Positions 44,223 through 52,940 of a stretch of DNA of 64,000 bases are shown in pieces; the stretch's first letter is position 1, and every line of letters starts with the position of its first letter. The notes under the pieces are model-generated. The model did not search any database. It had not been told where the DNA came from and saw only the letters and a list, made by a program, of their open reading frames with translations. The translations under genes were made by a program, and so were the position numbers. This DNA comes from Proteobacteria bacterium 005FR1 (lineage in GTDB: Bacteria; Pseudomonadota; Gammaproteobacteria; Pseudomonadales; Cellvibrionaceae): the NCBI GenBank assembly GCA_026192395.1, contig WACF01000001.1:186001-250000 (forward strand). The letters are read 5' to 3'.

Positions 44223-44653
44223 AGCAAGTAGAAATCTTCACCGACGGTGCCTGCCGCGGCAACCCGGGTCCCGGCGGCTGGGGCGCGCTGCTGCGCTATG
44301 GTGGTGTGGAAAAGGAACTCTTCGGCGGCGAGGAGCAGACAACCAACAACCGCATGGAGATGACCGCGGCCATCAAGGCGCTGGCCGCTCTGAAGGAACC
44401 TTGCCAGGTCATTCTTACAACCGACTCGGAGTATCTGCGCAAGGGCATCACCGAGTGGCTGGCCAACTGGAAGCGCAACGGCTGGCGCACCGCCGCGAAA
44501 AAACCCGTGAAGAATGCCGATCTCTGGCAGGCACTGGACGCTGAGACCAAGCGCCATCAGATCGAATGGCACTGGGTGAAAGGGCACGGCGGTCACCGGG
44601 AGAACGAAATCGCCGATCAGCTGGCCAATCGCGGAGCCGATTTGGTGCGCTAA
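44219..44653 (+). CDS. rnhA: Ribonuclease HI
   Basis: 144 residues from a TTG that overlaps the previous stop. It removes RNA from RNA-DNA hybrids. The four metal-binding acids are D9 (FTDGAC), E47 (NRMEM), D69 (TTDSEY) and D133 (EIADQLA), and the basic handle [16 protein letters not shown] is present. Gene order gloB/yafS/rnhA/dnaQ is conserved in gammaproteobacteria, but here rnhA and dnaQ point the same way while in E. coli they are divergent. Confidence 0.97.
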   Translation: MKQVEIFTDGACRGNPGPGGWGALLRYGGVEKELFGGEEQTTNNRMEMTAAIKALAALKEPCQVILTTDSEYLRKGITEWLANWKRNGWRTAAKKPVKNADLWQALDAETKRHQIEWHWVKGHGGHRENEIADQLANRGADLVR

Positions 44654-44676
44654 ACTGATGAACGCCGAAGTTGGTC

Positions 44677-44774
44677 TGGATTCCGGCCTGCGCCGGAATG
44701 ACGAGGAGCTGCGAAGTTTTCTGCTCTAAACCCGCCAAACTCGCCAGCGTCATTCCGGCGCAAGCCGGAATCCA
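44677..44774. repeat. Pair of 27-bp palindromic elements (REP-like) between rnhA and dnaQ
   Basis: Copy 1 at 44677-44703 and copy 2 at 44748-44774 are near-perfect inverse copies. Each is itself a palindrome with arms ATTCCGGC and GCCGGAAT and a short variable loop (CTGC or GCAA). Order is TGGATT...GACG then CGTCATT...ATCCA with 44 nt between. They may form a cruciform or long hairpin and lie 54 bp before dnaQ. Confidence 0.92.
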
Positions 44775-44827
44775 TGGTCGGTTCTTTCGCCAACCAACAA
44801 AATTTTAACAACTCCCACGGAGCTTAC

Positions 44828-45583
44828 GTGCGTCAAATCGTACTGGATACGGAAACAACGGGCCTTGAGCCCAGCCAGGGGCATCGGATCATCGAAATCG
44901 GCTGCGTCGAGATTGTCGATCGCAAACTGACCGGCAATCACTATCACCAATACATCCGCCCTGACCGCGAAATCGATGAAGGAGCCATCGAAGTTCACGG
45001 CATCACCAACGAATTCCTCGCGGACAAGCCCAGCTTCCATCAAATCGTCGACGATTTTCTGGAATTCGTCAGCGGTGCGGAACTGGTCATTCACAATGCG
45101 CCCTTCGACGTGGGCTTCATTGATGCGGAACTGTCCAAGCTGACGCCTAAGCGCGGCGTGATCACTCAAGTCTGCAAAGTGTTGGATACGCTCGTAATGG
45201 CCCGGGAAAAACACCCGGGACAGAAGAACAGCCTGGATGCTCTGTGCAAGCGCTATGGGGTGGATAACTCCCAACGCGATCTGCACGGCGCATTGTTGGA
45301 TGCGGAGATTCTTGCCGACGTCTACCTGCTGATGACTGGCGGCCAGACTGCGCTCAGCCTGGGTAGCGCATCAACAGGCACGTCCACTGGCGGCAGCGCC
45401 ATCCGCCGGCTGAGCGCCTCGCGAGCGCCTTTACCGGTAATCAAGGCGAGCGAGGATGAACTCGCGGCGCACCGGGAGAAGCTGAAAGCGATCGAGAAAG
45501 CCAGCGGCGGGGCGAGCCTGTGGCAGCAGTTGGAAACGCAAGGAAGTGCGCGGGCGGAGGAGCTTGCCGAAGCGCTGGACTGA
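44828..45583 (+). CDS. dnaQ: DNA polymerase III epsilon subunit (proofreading exonuclease)
   Basis: 251 residues from the GTG at 44828 (E. coli 243); extension to 44774 runs into the palindromic element and is excluded. DEDDh exonuclease motifs: D7-x-E9 in VLDTETTG, VIHNAPFDVGF with the second Asp, and the last motif in HGALLDAEIL. The C-terminal ~60 residues bind the polymerase alpha subunit. It removes misinserted bases in the replisome. The linker (ALSLGSASTGTSTGGSA) is longer and Ser/Thr/Gly-rich. Confidence 0.96.
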   Translation: MRQIVLDTETTGLEPSQGHRIIEIGCVEIVDRKLTGNHYHQYIRPDREIDEGAIEVHGITNEFLADKPSFHQIVDDFLEFVSGAELVIHNAPFDVGFIDAELSKLTPKRGVITQVCKVLDTLVMAREKHPGQKNSLDALCKRYGVDNSQRDLHGALLDAEILADVYLLMTGGQTALSLGSASTGTSTGGSAIRRLSASRAPLPVIKASEDELAAHREKLKAIEKASGGASLWQQLETQGSARAEELAEALD

Positions 45584-45609
45584 GTCCAGCGCGGGTCTGT
45601 ATCGCGGGG

Positions 45610-45957
45610 TTATTGCTGGTCGCTGACGTCGTCGGTGGTGGCCACCGGCAGGTTGGGCTGAGTCAGCACCGTATGGATGACGTGGTCGTATTCGAAATAG
45701 ACCACAAAGTTCTGGTAGATCCAGCTGGAAATGGGCGGATCGCCAACCGCCTTGCGCCAGTCCACCGGCTTGCCGAACAGCGCCTCCACCTGCGACTGCT
45801 TCATGCCAGTGATCGGCCGATCCATCGTCCACTTCTGCTTGGCCTGTTGTCCGACCGGAACCTCGATGGTTTCCGCTGCGGCGATGCCTGGCGCCGCGAC
45901 GGCAGCCAGTAGCAGAGCTGCCTGACTGAGAGTCGGGATGATGCGCGTTCTTGCCAT
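45610..45957 (-). CDS. Small periplasmic protein with SmpA/OmlA-like motif
   Basis: 115 residues from ATG 45957, preceded by GGGGAG. Signal peptide 1-~28 ends AAPGIAAAE. The mature part has MTKSQVE-type MKQSQVEALFGKPVDW, then VGDPPISSWIYQNFVVYFEYD, which recalls the BamE/OmlA fold in which a turn-Gly-x-Pro loop joins the helices to the sheet. Related short proteins sit near dnaQ in Pseudomonas-like genomes. Function unknown. Convergent with dnaQ (26-bp gap). Confidence 0.8.
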   Translation of the reverse strand: MARTRIIPTLSQAALLLAAVAAPGIAAAETIEVPVGQQAKQKWTMDRPITGMKQSQVEALFGKPVDWRKAVGDPPISSWIYQNFVVYFEYDHVIHTVLTQPNLPVATTDDVSDQQ

Positions 45958-46282
45958 TGTTTTCTCCCCGAAAAAGCTGTTCCTGGTAGCCGTTATGAGT
46001 GTTTCGGCCGTTTCCCTCAATCATCGCCTATCCGGCACAGGTTTGTCGCGTCAATTGCCGGCCCTGTGATCTGAATCACTTTGCCGTTTGCATGGCCGAC
46101 GCAGGTTTGACTGGTCTGAAGAAGATTAACACGCCGCAAATTGCAGATAAAAGAGTCGCGCCGGCGGTCACCTCAGTACCCCCGAACCCGCAGCGGTTCT
46201 GTTTTCTTGTATAGTAGCCGCTGTTTTTTGCCCGCAAACGCGTGGATTTGCCATTGGCCTTCTCGGTAAGAGTAATCGATTG

Positions 46283-47524
46283 ATGTTCCGATCCGTTCCC
46301 TTCTTTATCGGTCTGCGCTACACCCGGGCAAAGCGTCGCAATCAATTCATCTCCTTCGTCTCGGGCTTTTCACTGCTCGGTATGATGCTGGGCGTTACCG
46401 CGCTGATCGTGGTGCTTTCCGTGCTCAACGGTTTCGATCGAGAGCTGAAAGGCCGCATCCTCAGCGTCATCCCTCATGGCTTCGTGACTGCGGATCGGCC
46501 CATCGATGACTGGCCCGCGCTGGCGGCACAGGTGGAACAGCAGCCCGGGGTGGTCGCCACCGCCCCTTACATCGGCGGCTTCGGCATGGCCAGCTTCGAC
46601 GACAATAGCGAAATGGTGCAGATTCAAGGGATTCTGCCGGACGAGGAGCGTCAGGTCTCAGTGGTCGATCAGCACATGATCCGCGGCAGTCTCGACAACC
46701 TGCAGGAAGGGGAGTGGGGCATCGTCATCGGCCGCATCCTGGCCCGCTTCATCAATGCCCAGGTGGGCGATTACATTACCATTCTCACCCCTCGGGTCAG
46801 CACCACCCCGCTTGGCCCGGTGCTGATGCCTCGACAGTTCAAAGTGGTCGGCATCTTCGAGGTGGGCGCGGACGTGGACAAGAACCTCGCCATGATCCAC
46901 CTGGACAGCGCTCAGAAACTGTTTCGCTATCGAAACAGCGTTGAGGGCCTGCACGTAAAGGTCACTGACATTTATGAGGCTGGTAGCGTCATGCAATCGG
47001 TCGAAGCCGGGCTCGGCGATCGCTATGAAGTCAGAGACTGGAGCGAAACTCAGGGCAGTCTGTTCCAGGCGGTAAAGATGGAAAAAATCCTGATCATGCT
47101 GATGCTGCTGATCATCGTCGCCATCGCCGCTTTCAATATCGTCAGCAGTCTGGTGCTGATGGTGGCGGATAAGCGCAGCGACATCGCCGTGCTCCGCACC
47201 CTGGGCATGACCGCTCGGCAGGTAATGGGCATCTTCGTGGTTCAGGGCAGTACGGTCGGCCTGTTCGGCATCTTGCTGGGGGTGATCTTCGGCATCGCGG
47301 GTGCATTTTACGTGGGCGATATCGTCGCCTTCGTGGAAGGCCTGTTCGGCCAGAAAATCTTCGATCCGGGCGTCTACTACATCAGTGAACTGCCATCGCA
47401 CTGGTTGCTCAGCGATACGCTGATCGTGGTGAGTGTGGCGATAGTGATGAGTGTGCTGGCGACCTTACCTCCGGCTATAAGGGCTGCGCGAATCGCGCCG
47501 GCGGAGGCTTTGAGGTATGAGTGA
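46283..47524 (+). CDS. lolC: Lipoprotein-releasing ABC transporter permease LolC
   Basis: 413 residues from ATG 46283 (an in-frame TTG lies directly before it). LolC/E permease layout: TM1 (~25-50) after the positive start FIGLRYTRAKRRN, a large periplasmic domain (~50-260), then three TM helices (~270-300, ~315-350, ~375-400). The VSVLNGFDRELKGRIL segment is family-typical. With LolD and LolE it extracts lipoproteins from the inner membrane and hands them to LolA. A TATAGT -10-like box sits at 46210 and a CAGCGG/CCGCTG-T6 hairpin at 46191-46229 overlaps it, perhaps an attenuator. Confidence 0.93.
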   Translation: MFRSVPFFIGLRYTRAKRRNQFISFVSGFSLLGMMLGVTALIVVLSVLNGFDRELKGRILSVIPHGFVTADRPIDDWPALAAQVEQQPGVVATAPYIGGFGMASFDDNSEMVQIQGILPDEERQVSVVDQHMIRGSLDNLQEGEWGIVIGRILARFINAQVGDYITILTPRVSTTPLGPVLMPRQFKVVGIFEVGADVDKNLAMIHLDSAQKLFRYRNSVEGLHVKVTDIYEAGSVMQSVEAGLGDRYEVRDWSETQGSLFQAVKMEKILIMLMLLIIVAIAAFNIVSSLVLMVADKRSDIAVLRTLGMTARQVMGIFVVQGSTVGLFGILLGVIFGIAGAFYVGDIVAFVEGLFGQKIFDPGVYYISELPSHWLLSDTLIVVSVAIVMSVLATLPPAIRAARIAPAEALRYE

Positions 47525-47531
47525 CGAAGAC

Positions 47532-47566
47532 GTGAGACGTGAGACGTGAGATGTGAGATGTGAGAC
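47532..47566 (+). repeat. Heptamer array GTGAGAC between lolC and lolD
   Basis: Five units in exact 7-bp register (GTGAGAC, GTGAGAC, GTGAGAT, GTGAGAT, GTGAGAC), starting 8 bp after the lolC stop. Related to the GGAGACT heptamer by a TG to GT change. Confidence 0.9.
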
Positions 47567-47677
47567 GGGATGGTGCCACTGAAGCAGCTTTGCGCGCCCA
47601 TTGCGCATTGCGGCGGAAAACCACGAAAGCGTGAGTGCCGCCAGCGAAAAAACTAATTAGCAAACAAACGGAAAGCT

Positions 47678-48388
47678 ATGTCCGAAGCCAGCACAGCCTC
47701 ACCGGTACTCCATTGCGAAAACCTCTCGAAAACCTACGAGCAGGGACCACTTCGCGTGGAGGTTTTGAAGAGCGTCAATTTCTCCATACAACGAGGCGAA
47801 ACCATCGCCATCGTCGGTGCATCCGGTTCAGGCAAATCCACCTTGCTCAATCTGCTCGGCGGCCTGGATCTGCCCACAGAGGGCAGGGTGGTGCTCGACG
47901 GCGAAGACATGTTTTCACTCGGAGAAAACGATCGCGGACGCTTGCGCAATCGCAGCATGGGGTTCGTCTATCAGTTCCATCACCTGCTGCCCGAGTTTAC
48001 CGCGTTGGAAAACGTGGCCATGCCGCTGCTGATTGGCAAGGTAAAAAAGGCGGCTGCCTATGAGTCCGCCCGCGAAGCCCTGGCGAAAGTGGGCTTGGGG
48101 GCGCGGGTAGAGCACAAACCCTCGGAACTATCCGGCGGCGAACGTCAGCGAGTGGCCATCGCCCGCGCACTGGTAACCCGGCCGAGCTGTGTGCTGATGG
48201 ATGAGCCGACCGGCAATCTGGACAAGCACGCGGCGCAGGCCATCCAGGCGATGATGATGGAGCTGAATCAGCAGCTGCAGACAAGCTTTGTGATCGTCAC
48301 TCACGACGAACGTCTCGCCCAGAAAATGCAACGTGTGTTGTTGCTGGAAGACGGCGCGCTCAAACCCTACACCGTGGAAGCGGCCTGA
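47678..48388 (+). CDS. lolD: Lipoprotein-releasing ABC transporter ATPase LolD
   Basis: 236 residues. Walker [11 protein letters not shown], signature [15 protein letters not shown], Walker [13 protein letters not shown] and the H-loop VTHDERL are all present, with the [17 protein letters not shown]-loop region typical of LolD. Energises lipoprotein release by LolC/LolE. 153 bp separate it from lolC, an unusually long gap for this operon, and hold the heptamer array. Confidence 0.96.
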   Translation: MSEASTASPVLHCENLSKTYEQGPLRVEVLKSVNFSIQRGETIAIVGASGSGKSTLLNLLGGLDLPTEGRVVLDGEDMFSLGENDRGRLRNRSMGFVYQFHHLLPEFTALENVAMPLLIGKVKKAAAYESAREALAKVGLGARVEHKPSELSGGERQRVAIARALVTRPSCVLMDEPTGNLDKHAAQAIQAMMMELNQQLQTSFVIVTHDERLAQKMQRVLLLEDGALKPYTVEAA

Positions 48389-48390
48389 CC

Positions 48391-49626
48391 ATGCTCAGTT
48401 TCTTCATCGGTCTTCGCTATACCGGCTCACGGCGTCATAGCCAGCTGGTGTCATTTATTTCCAGCATCTCCATCGCCGGGCTGGTAATCAGTGTCGCGCT
48501 GCTGGTGCTGGTATTGTCGGTGATGAACGGCTTCGATAAGGAGCTGCGCGAGCGCATTCTCGCAATCCTTCCCCAGGCTTCCATTCAGCACATCAACAAT
48601 ATCGACGAATGGCGCAGTGTGCGCGAATACATCATTGAGCAACCCGGTGTGGTCAACGCGGCGCCCTACGTGCAGATTGCGGGCATGGCGGAGTACCGCC
48701 GCAACGTGGCGCCGGTTGTCATCAATGGGCTCGATCTGAGCATGGAGCGCGAAGTCTCCGCCATCGAAGACTTTCTCTCGCCCGAACAGCTGGAACTGAT
48801 GGCGAGCGAGGAAAACACCGGCAGCATCATTCTTGGCAGCGGGCTCGCCGAACAGCTGGAGATCGGGGTCGGCGATCCGGTGAAGATCATCGTTCCGCGC
48901 AGCGCCACCGGCGAGCTGAGCCCGACCGTCGAGGGGCTGCGGGTGGCCGGCATCGTTCACACCGGTACGGAAGTGGATCAGAGCATGGCCCTGACCAATC
49001 TGGCCACCGCTCAAGCCGTGGCGAATCTCGAGGATCGGGTGACCGGAATCAAGCTCAAGGTGACTGATCTCTTCGACGTGGAAGTGATCGTCTATCCCAT
49101 CGTCCGCTCGCTCCCATATGGCTTTACCTCCAGCACCTGGATTCGCAGTAAGGGCAACCTCTATCAGGCTATCCAGATGTCGAAAAACCTGGTGGGACTC
49201 CTGTTGTTTCTGATCATCGGGATTGCCGCCTTCAATCTGGTATCCACCTTGGTGATGGTAACAGTGGACAAGCAGAGCGACATCGCCATCCTGCGCACGC
49301 TGGGGGCCAGCACGCAAAGAATCACGGGCGTGTTCATGGTGCAGGGAAGTGTCATCGGATTGATCGGAACAGCGCTGGGGCTGGCTTTGGGGCTGGTGCT
49401 GGCGCTCACTGTACAGGACGTGGTGGCCTGGGTGGAGGCGGTGTTCGGTTTCCGCTTTCTGCAGTCGGATGTTTACCCGATCAGCTTTGTGCCTTCCGCG
49501 ATTCGGGTCTGGGATCTGCTCTCCATCGCCGCTGTGGCGCTGTTTCTGAGCTTCTTCGCGACCCTCTATCCCGCCTGGCGCGCCAGTCGCACCAAGCCGG
49601 CGGAAGCGCTGCGATTCGAGGTTTAA
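48391..49626 (+). CDS. lolE: Lipoprotein-releasing ABC transporter permease LolE
   Basis: 411 residues with the same topology as LolC: FFIGLRYTGSRRHS start, TM1, a periplasmic domain (~50-255) and three C-terminal TM helices, including LLLFLIIGIAAFNLVSTLVM and IAILRTLGAS. It starts 2 bp after the lolD stop, so it is translationally coupled. The choice LolC/LolE is by position; the two permeases share a fold. Confidence 0.93.
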   Translation: MLSFFIGLRYTGSRRHSQLVSFISSISIAGLVISVALLVLVLSVMNGFDKELRERILAILPQASIQHINNIDEWRSVREYIIEQPGVVNAAPYVQIAGMAEYRRNVAPVVINGLDLSMEREVSAIEDFLSPEQLELMASEENTGSIILGSGLAEQLEIGVGDPVKIIVPRSATGELSPTVEGLRVAGIVHTGTEVDQSMALTNLATAQAVANLEDRVTGIKLKVTDLFDVEVIVYPIVRSLPYGFTSSTWIRSKGNLYQAIQMSKNLVGLLLFLIIGIAAFNLVSTLVMVTVDKQSDIAILRTLGASTQRITGVFMVQGSVIGLIGTALGLALGLVLALTVQDVVAWVEAVFGFRFLQSDVYPISFVPSAIRVWDLLSIAAVALFLSFFATLYPAWRASRTKPAEALRFEV

Positions 49627-49681
49627 TATAGCCCCGAGGAAGGCTCGGATCGGCTTCAGCGATACTCGCGCCGGCGCATGC

Positions 49682-50227
49682 TCAGATCGTCTGCTGCCGT
49701 TCCTGTTCTCGCTTGCGGCGGTCGTTGCGCCGCTTTTCCCAGCTGCGCATCACTGTCCAGTACCAGAAGGCCTGCATGAACAGATAACCGAGCGCACCTA
49801 ACACCAGCCCGGAGAGCGCTGAACCGGTCAGCAGCGGCTTCCAGATGTGGTGAAACTCCTGATTGATCCACTCGAAGGACCACTCCGGACGGAGGTTCGC
49901 CCGGGGCATGTCCAGAATCCAGCGGCCCAATTCGTAGGTGGTAAAGAAAAGCGGGGCGTAGGTAAAAGGATTGCTGATCCAGCACAGCAACACCGCAATC
50001 GGTAGATTGCCGCGCAGCAGCAAGGCCAGACAGGCCGCCAGCGGCATCTGCCCGACGATCGGTAGAAAGGCGACAAACACACCAACGAAAACCGCCACCG
50101 AAACCGAGCGGCGGTTTAAATGAAAGAGATTGGGATCGTGCAGCAGGTCACCGAGGAACTGCAGCGCCGGATTGCTCTTTACTTTGCTGTGATCTGGAAG
50201 CCAGCGCTTGATCAGCTTTCTTGCCAT
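49682..50227 (-). CDS. DUF2062 inner-membrane protein
   Basis: 181 residues with three hydrophobic segments (~43-65, ~75-95, ~145-165). The DUF2062 features FHLNRRSVSVAVFVGVFVAF, PIVGQMPLAACLAL and CWISNPFTYAPLFF are clear. Conserved next to comEC in Pseudomonas-like genomes; role unknown, though in some bacteria the domain occurs with glycosyltransferases. Basic C-terminus. A minus-strand terminator lies 65 bp upstream of its start codon. Confidence 0.88.
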   Translation of the reverse strand: MARKLIKRWLPDHSKVKSNPALQFLGDLLHDPNLFHLNRRSVSVAVFVGVFVAFLPIVGQMPLAACLALLLRGNLPIAVLLCWISNPFTYAPLFFTTYELGRWILDMPRANLRPEWSFEWINQEFHHIWKPLLTGSALSGLVLGALGYLFMQAFWYWTVMRSWEKRRNDRRKREQERQQTI

Positions 50228-50291
50228 ACAACTACTACACGGATCTTCAGGACTTAACCCGGCAAAAGGACCCCCGAAACGGGGTAACCCG

Positions 50292-50317
50292 AAAAAAAGT
50301 AGCGCATTATGCGCTAC
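50292..50317 (-). terminator. Strong intrinsic terminator in the DUF2062/comEC gap
   Basis: Minus strand GTAGCGCA, loop TAA, TGCGCTAC (8-bp perfect stem, 50317-50299), followed by T7 (50298-50292). It lies upstream of the DUF2062 start and no minus-strand protein gene ends here, so it must end an RNA starting between it and comEC, or act as a leader attenuator. Confidence 0.9.
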
Positions 50318-50381
50318 CTTGGCTTCGATGGGCGAGCCTGTTAGTTTGAACCTGAGCAGCCCACGAGTTCAATGCAAAGCG
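50292..50381 (-). ncRNA. Candidate small RNA between comEC and the DUF2062 gene
   Basis: About 90 nt ending at the T7 terminator. A possible extended -10 TGGTATGTT on the minus strand (50396-50388) would start it near 50381; the -35 is weak (TGTTTT). The predicted RNA begins CGCTTTGC and has a TTGAAC/GTTCAA helix, then the terminator helix. No family (6S, tmRNA, RsmY/Z) was recognised. The alternative is an attenuated leader of DUF2062. Confidence 0.35.
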
Positions 50382-50456
50382 CGCGAGAACATACCAGCGC
50401 CTGATTGCAGAAAAACAACAGGAAGATCTCACGATCCCCCACGGAATGGACCCCCG

Positions 50457-52835
50457 ATGATCAACATATTCGCGGCCGCGCTGGGCATTTTAGCGGTGTC
50501 TCGGCTACCCGTGCTGCCCCATCCCAGCTGGCTTCCAGTGCCTGTATGGCTCACAAGTGTAGCTGTTTCGGTGGCAATCGCCTGCCTGCTCGCCCATCGC
50601 CTTACTCGTCCCGCCGCTTGCCTTGCTCTGGGCCTGTCGTGGGGCCTTGTGGCGGGCCATCTGACGCTGGCACGGCAGCTACCGGTGGCGCTGGAGGGCG
50701 AGGAGTTGCTGGTTAGCGGGATCGTCAGCGGTCTGCCAGAGGACCGGGGTCGTTATCAGCGCTTCCGTTTTCGAATCACCGAGTTCCACAACCTCAATCC
50801 CGCCTTCGCCCGCGAGCATTCCCTTCCCGAAAGTACCGTCCTGTCCTGGTACGGCGCAGCCAATCTCAAGGTGGCTCAGCGCTGGACCCTCAAGCTCAAA
50901 CTCAGCAGGCCGCGGGGCTTCGTCAACACCGGGGGTTTCGACTATCAGCGCTGGCTGCTGAGCAGCGGAATTCACGCCACCGGCTATGTGCGGGAATCCA
51001 CCTACAACCAGCTGCACGGAGAAGCGGCAGGTTATCCGGTGCAGAAGCTTCGTCAGCGCATTCGCGCCTGGATTGCGGACCGCTTTGATCACCCCAGCAC
51101 GCCTTTGTTGCTTGCACTCGCCATCGGCGATTCCGGCGCCATTACGCCCGGCCAGTGGGACTTGCTGCGGACTACCGGAACCAGCCACCTGATGGCGATC
51201 TCCGGTCTGCACATTGGTCTGCTGGCTCTTGTGGGTTACTGGCTCGGCCATCTGCTGCGCGCAGTGCTTTCGTTCTGGCACCGGGCGCCTCATTGGGTCT
51301 ACCGGCTGCCCGGGCTCTTCTCCTGTGCGGCGGCCGCCGTTTACGCGGCGCTGGCTGGCTTTGCGCTGCCAACGCAGCGGGCATTGACGATGGTGCTGCT
51401 GGTGAATCTGGCGATTCTCCTTTCCCGCACCGGCAGCTCCATGCGGGCGCTGGCCTGGGCCATGCTCCTGGTGCTGCTGATCGATCCGTTGGCCGGCTAC
51501 GACTTGGGCTTCTGGCTGTCTTTCGGCGCCGTGGCCTTTCTGCTCTTTCACTTTCAGCACCGCCTGCGCCGGGAGCCGTCGGACGAAGTGACGGGGAGCT
51601 CCCGCATGCTTCGGCAGTTGGGCCGCTTTGCGGTTTTCGGGCGGGCTCAGTGGGTGGTTTTCGTGGGTCTCAGCATCCCTTTGTTGGCGCTGAATCAGTC
51701 GGTGGGGCTGTTGAGCCCGATGGCCAACTTTTTCGCCATTCCGCTAGTGTCGTTCGCAGTCGTGGTGCCATTGCTTGCCGGCGTGGTGCTGCGGCCCTTG
51801 AGTGAAAGCATTGCCGCGACGCTGGTGCGGATGGCGGCTGAAGCCCTGGATTTCTGCATGCGTATGCTGCAAACACTCGCGGACACCGTGACCCAGGCCA
51901 GCTGGATCCCAGCCGGCGCCACGCCGGGTTACCTGGCGCTGGCGCTCGCGGCGGCGGGGGTGCTGCTCATCCTCGCCCCCCGCGGTGTGCCGGGCCGCTG
52001 GCTGGGCGCCTGTTTGCTGTTGCCGATGCTGCTACCCAGCCAAGTTCCGCGCCCGCCGCTCACGGTCACGCTGCTTGATGTGGGGCAGGGGCTTGCGGTG
52101 GTGGTGGCTACCGAGAGCCGGGTGCTGGTTTACGACACCGGCCCCGCCTTCAGCGAGCGCTTCAATGCGGCGGAAGCGGTGATTGCGCCCTATCTGCGCG
52201 CGAAAGGGATCCGTCGCATTGACTCTCTGGTGGTGAGCCACGGCGACGGTGATCACGCCGGCGGTGTGCGTGAGCTGCTGGCCAGCGTTCCCACTGGTGA
52301 CCTGCTGCTCGGCGAATTGCTGCCGGAGAGTGAAACGGGACGACGACCGGCCGAGGTTTGCGATCGCGACTCTCACTGGCAGTGGGATGAGGTCACTTTC
52401 CGGCTGATCGAGCCCCGGCTGCGGCCGGGCAACAGCAACGACAGCTCCTGCATTCTGCTCATCGAATTCGCCGGCAGCCGGGTCCTGCTCCCCGGTGACA
52501 TCGGCGCGGCGATCGAGACGAGCCTGATTCAGAATCAACAGCTGCCCGCCAGCGTTGAGGTGCTGGTAGCGCCTCATCACGGCAGCGCCAGCTCATCTTC
52601 AGAGGCCTTCGTCCAAGCGCTGCGACCGCAGCACGTGGTCTACAGTACAGAGTACCGCAGCCCCTACGGTCATCCACATCCGGCCGTCACCGCGCGCTAC
52701 CAGGCGGCCGGCAGCCGCGCCTGGAATCTGGGCTATACCGGCGAGCTGACCTTCACCTGGGACCGGCAGGGGCAGCTGGAGGTAAGGGCCCTGCGTGAGG
52801 CCCAAAGACGTTACTGGTACGCCGACGCTTTGTGA
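50457..52835 (+). CDS. comEC: ComEC/Rec2-type DNA-uptake channel
   Basis: 792 residues from ATG 50457. N-terminal DUF4131 region (~20-190) with hydrophobic helices, a Competence domain (~215-500) with ALAIGDSGAITPGQW, TSHLMAISGLHIGLLA and FALPTQRALTMV, then a metallo-beta-lactamase-like C-terminal domain (~530-790) with LDVGQGLAVVV and HGDGDHAGG, PHHGSASSSS. In competent bacteria the channel moves single-stranded DNA through the inner membrane. Divergent to DUF2062; no other competence gene is in the window. Confidence 0.94.
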   Translation: MINIFAAALGILAVSRLPVLPHPSWLPVPVWLTSVAVSVAIACLLAHRLTRPAACLALGLSWGLVAGHLTLARQLPVALEGEELLVSGIVSGLPEDRGRYQRFRFRITEFHNLNPAFAREHSLPESTVLSWYGAANLKVAQRWTLKLKLSRPRGFVNTGGFDYQRWLLSSGIHATGYVRESTYNQLHGEAAGYPVQKLRQRIRAWIADRFDHPSTPLLLALAIGDSGAITPGQWDLLRTTGTSHLMAISGLHIGLLALVGYWLGHLLRAVLSFWHRAPHWVYRLPGLFSCAAAAVYAALAGFALPTQRALTMVLLVNLAILLSRTGSSMRALAWAMLLVLLIDPLAGYDLGFWLSFGAVAFLLFHFQHRLRREPSDEVTGSSRMLRQLGRFAVFGRAQWVVFVGLSIPLLALNQSVGLLSPMANFFAIPLVSFAVVVPLLAGVVLRPLSESIAATLVRMAAEALDFCMRMLQTLADTVTQASWIPAGATPGYLALALAAAGVLLILAPRGVPGRWLGACLLLPMLLPSQVPRPPLTVTLLDVGQGLAVVVATESRVLVYDTGPAFSERFNAAEAVIAPYLRAKGIRRIDSLVVSHGDGDHAGGVRELLASVPTGDLLLGELLPESETGRRPAEVCDRDSHWQWDEVTFRLIEPRLRPGNSNDSSCILLIEFAGSRVLLPGDIGAAIETSLIQNQQLPASVEVLVAPHHGSASSSSEAFVQALRPQHVVYSTEYRSPYGHPHPAVTARYQAAGSRAWNLGYTGELTFTWDRQGQLEVRALREAQRRYWYADAL

Positions 52836-52902
52836 ATCAGGGCGGATAGAGCGCGTGGTTTTTTGTGATAAAGTGCGGCGGCTCGCGGCGCTGTCGCTGC
52901 GC

Positions 52903-52908
52903 TATAAT
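52903..52908 (+). promoter_or_regulatory. -10 box before exbB
   Basis: Perfect TATAAT 33 bp ahead of the exbB GTG. No good -35; a GCGGCGGCTCGCGG stretch fills that place. Confidence 0.45.
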
Positions 52909-52940
52909 TCCGCGGGTACGCTATTTGGAGGAGAGTACCA

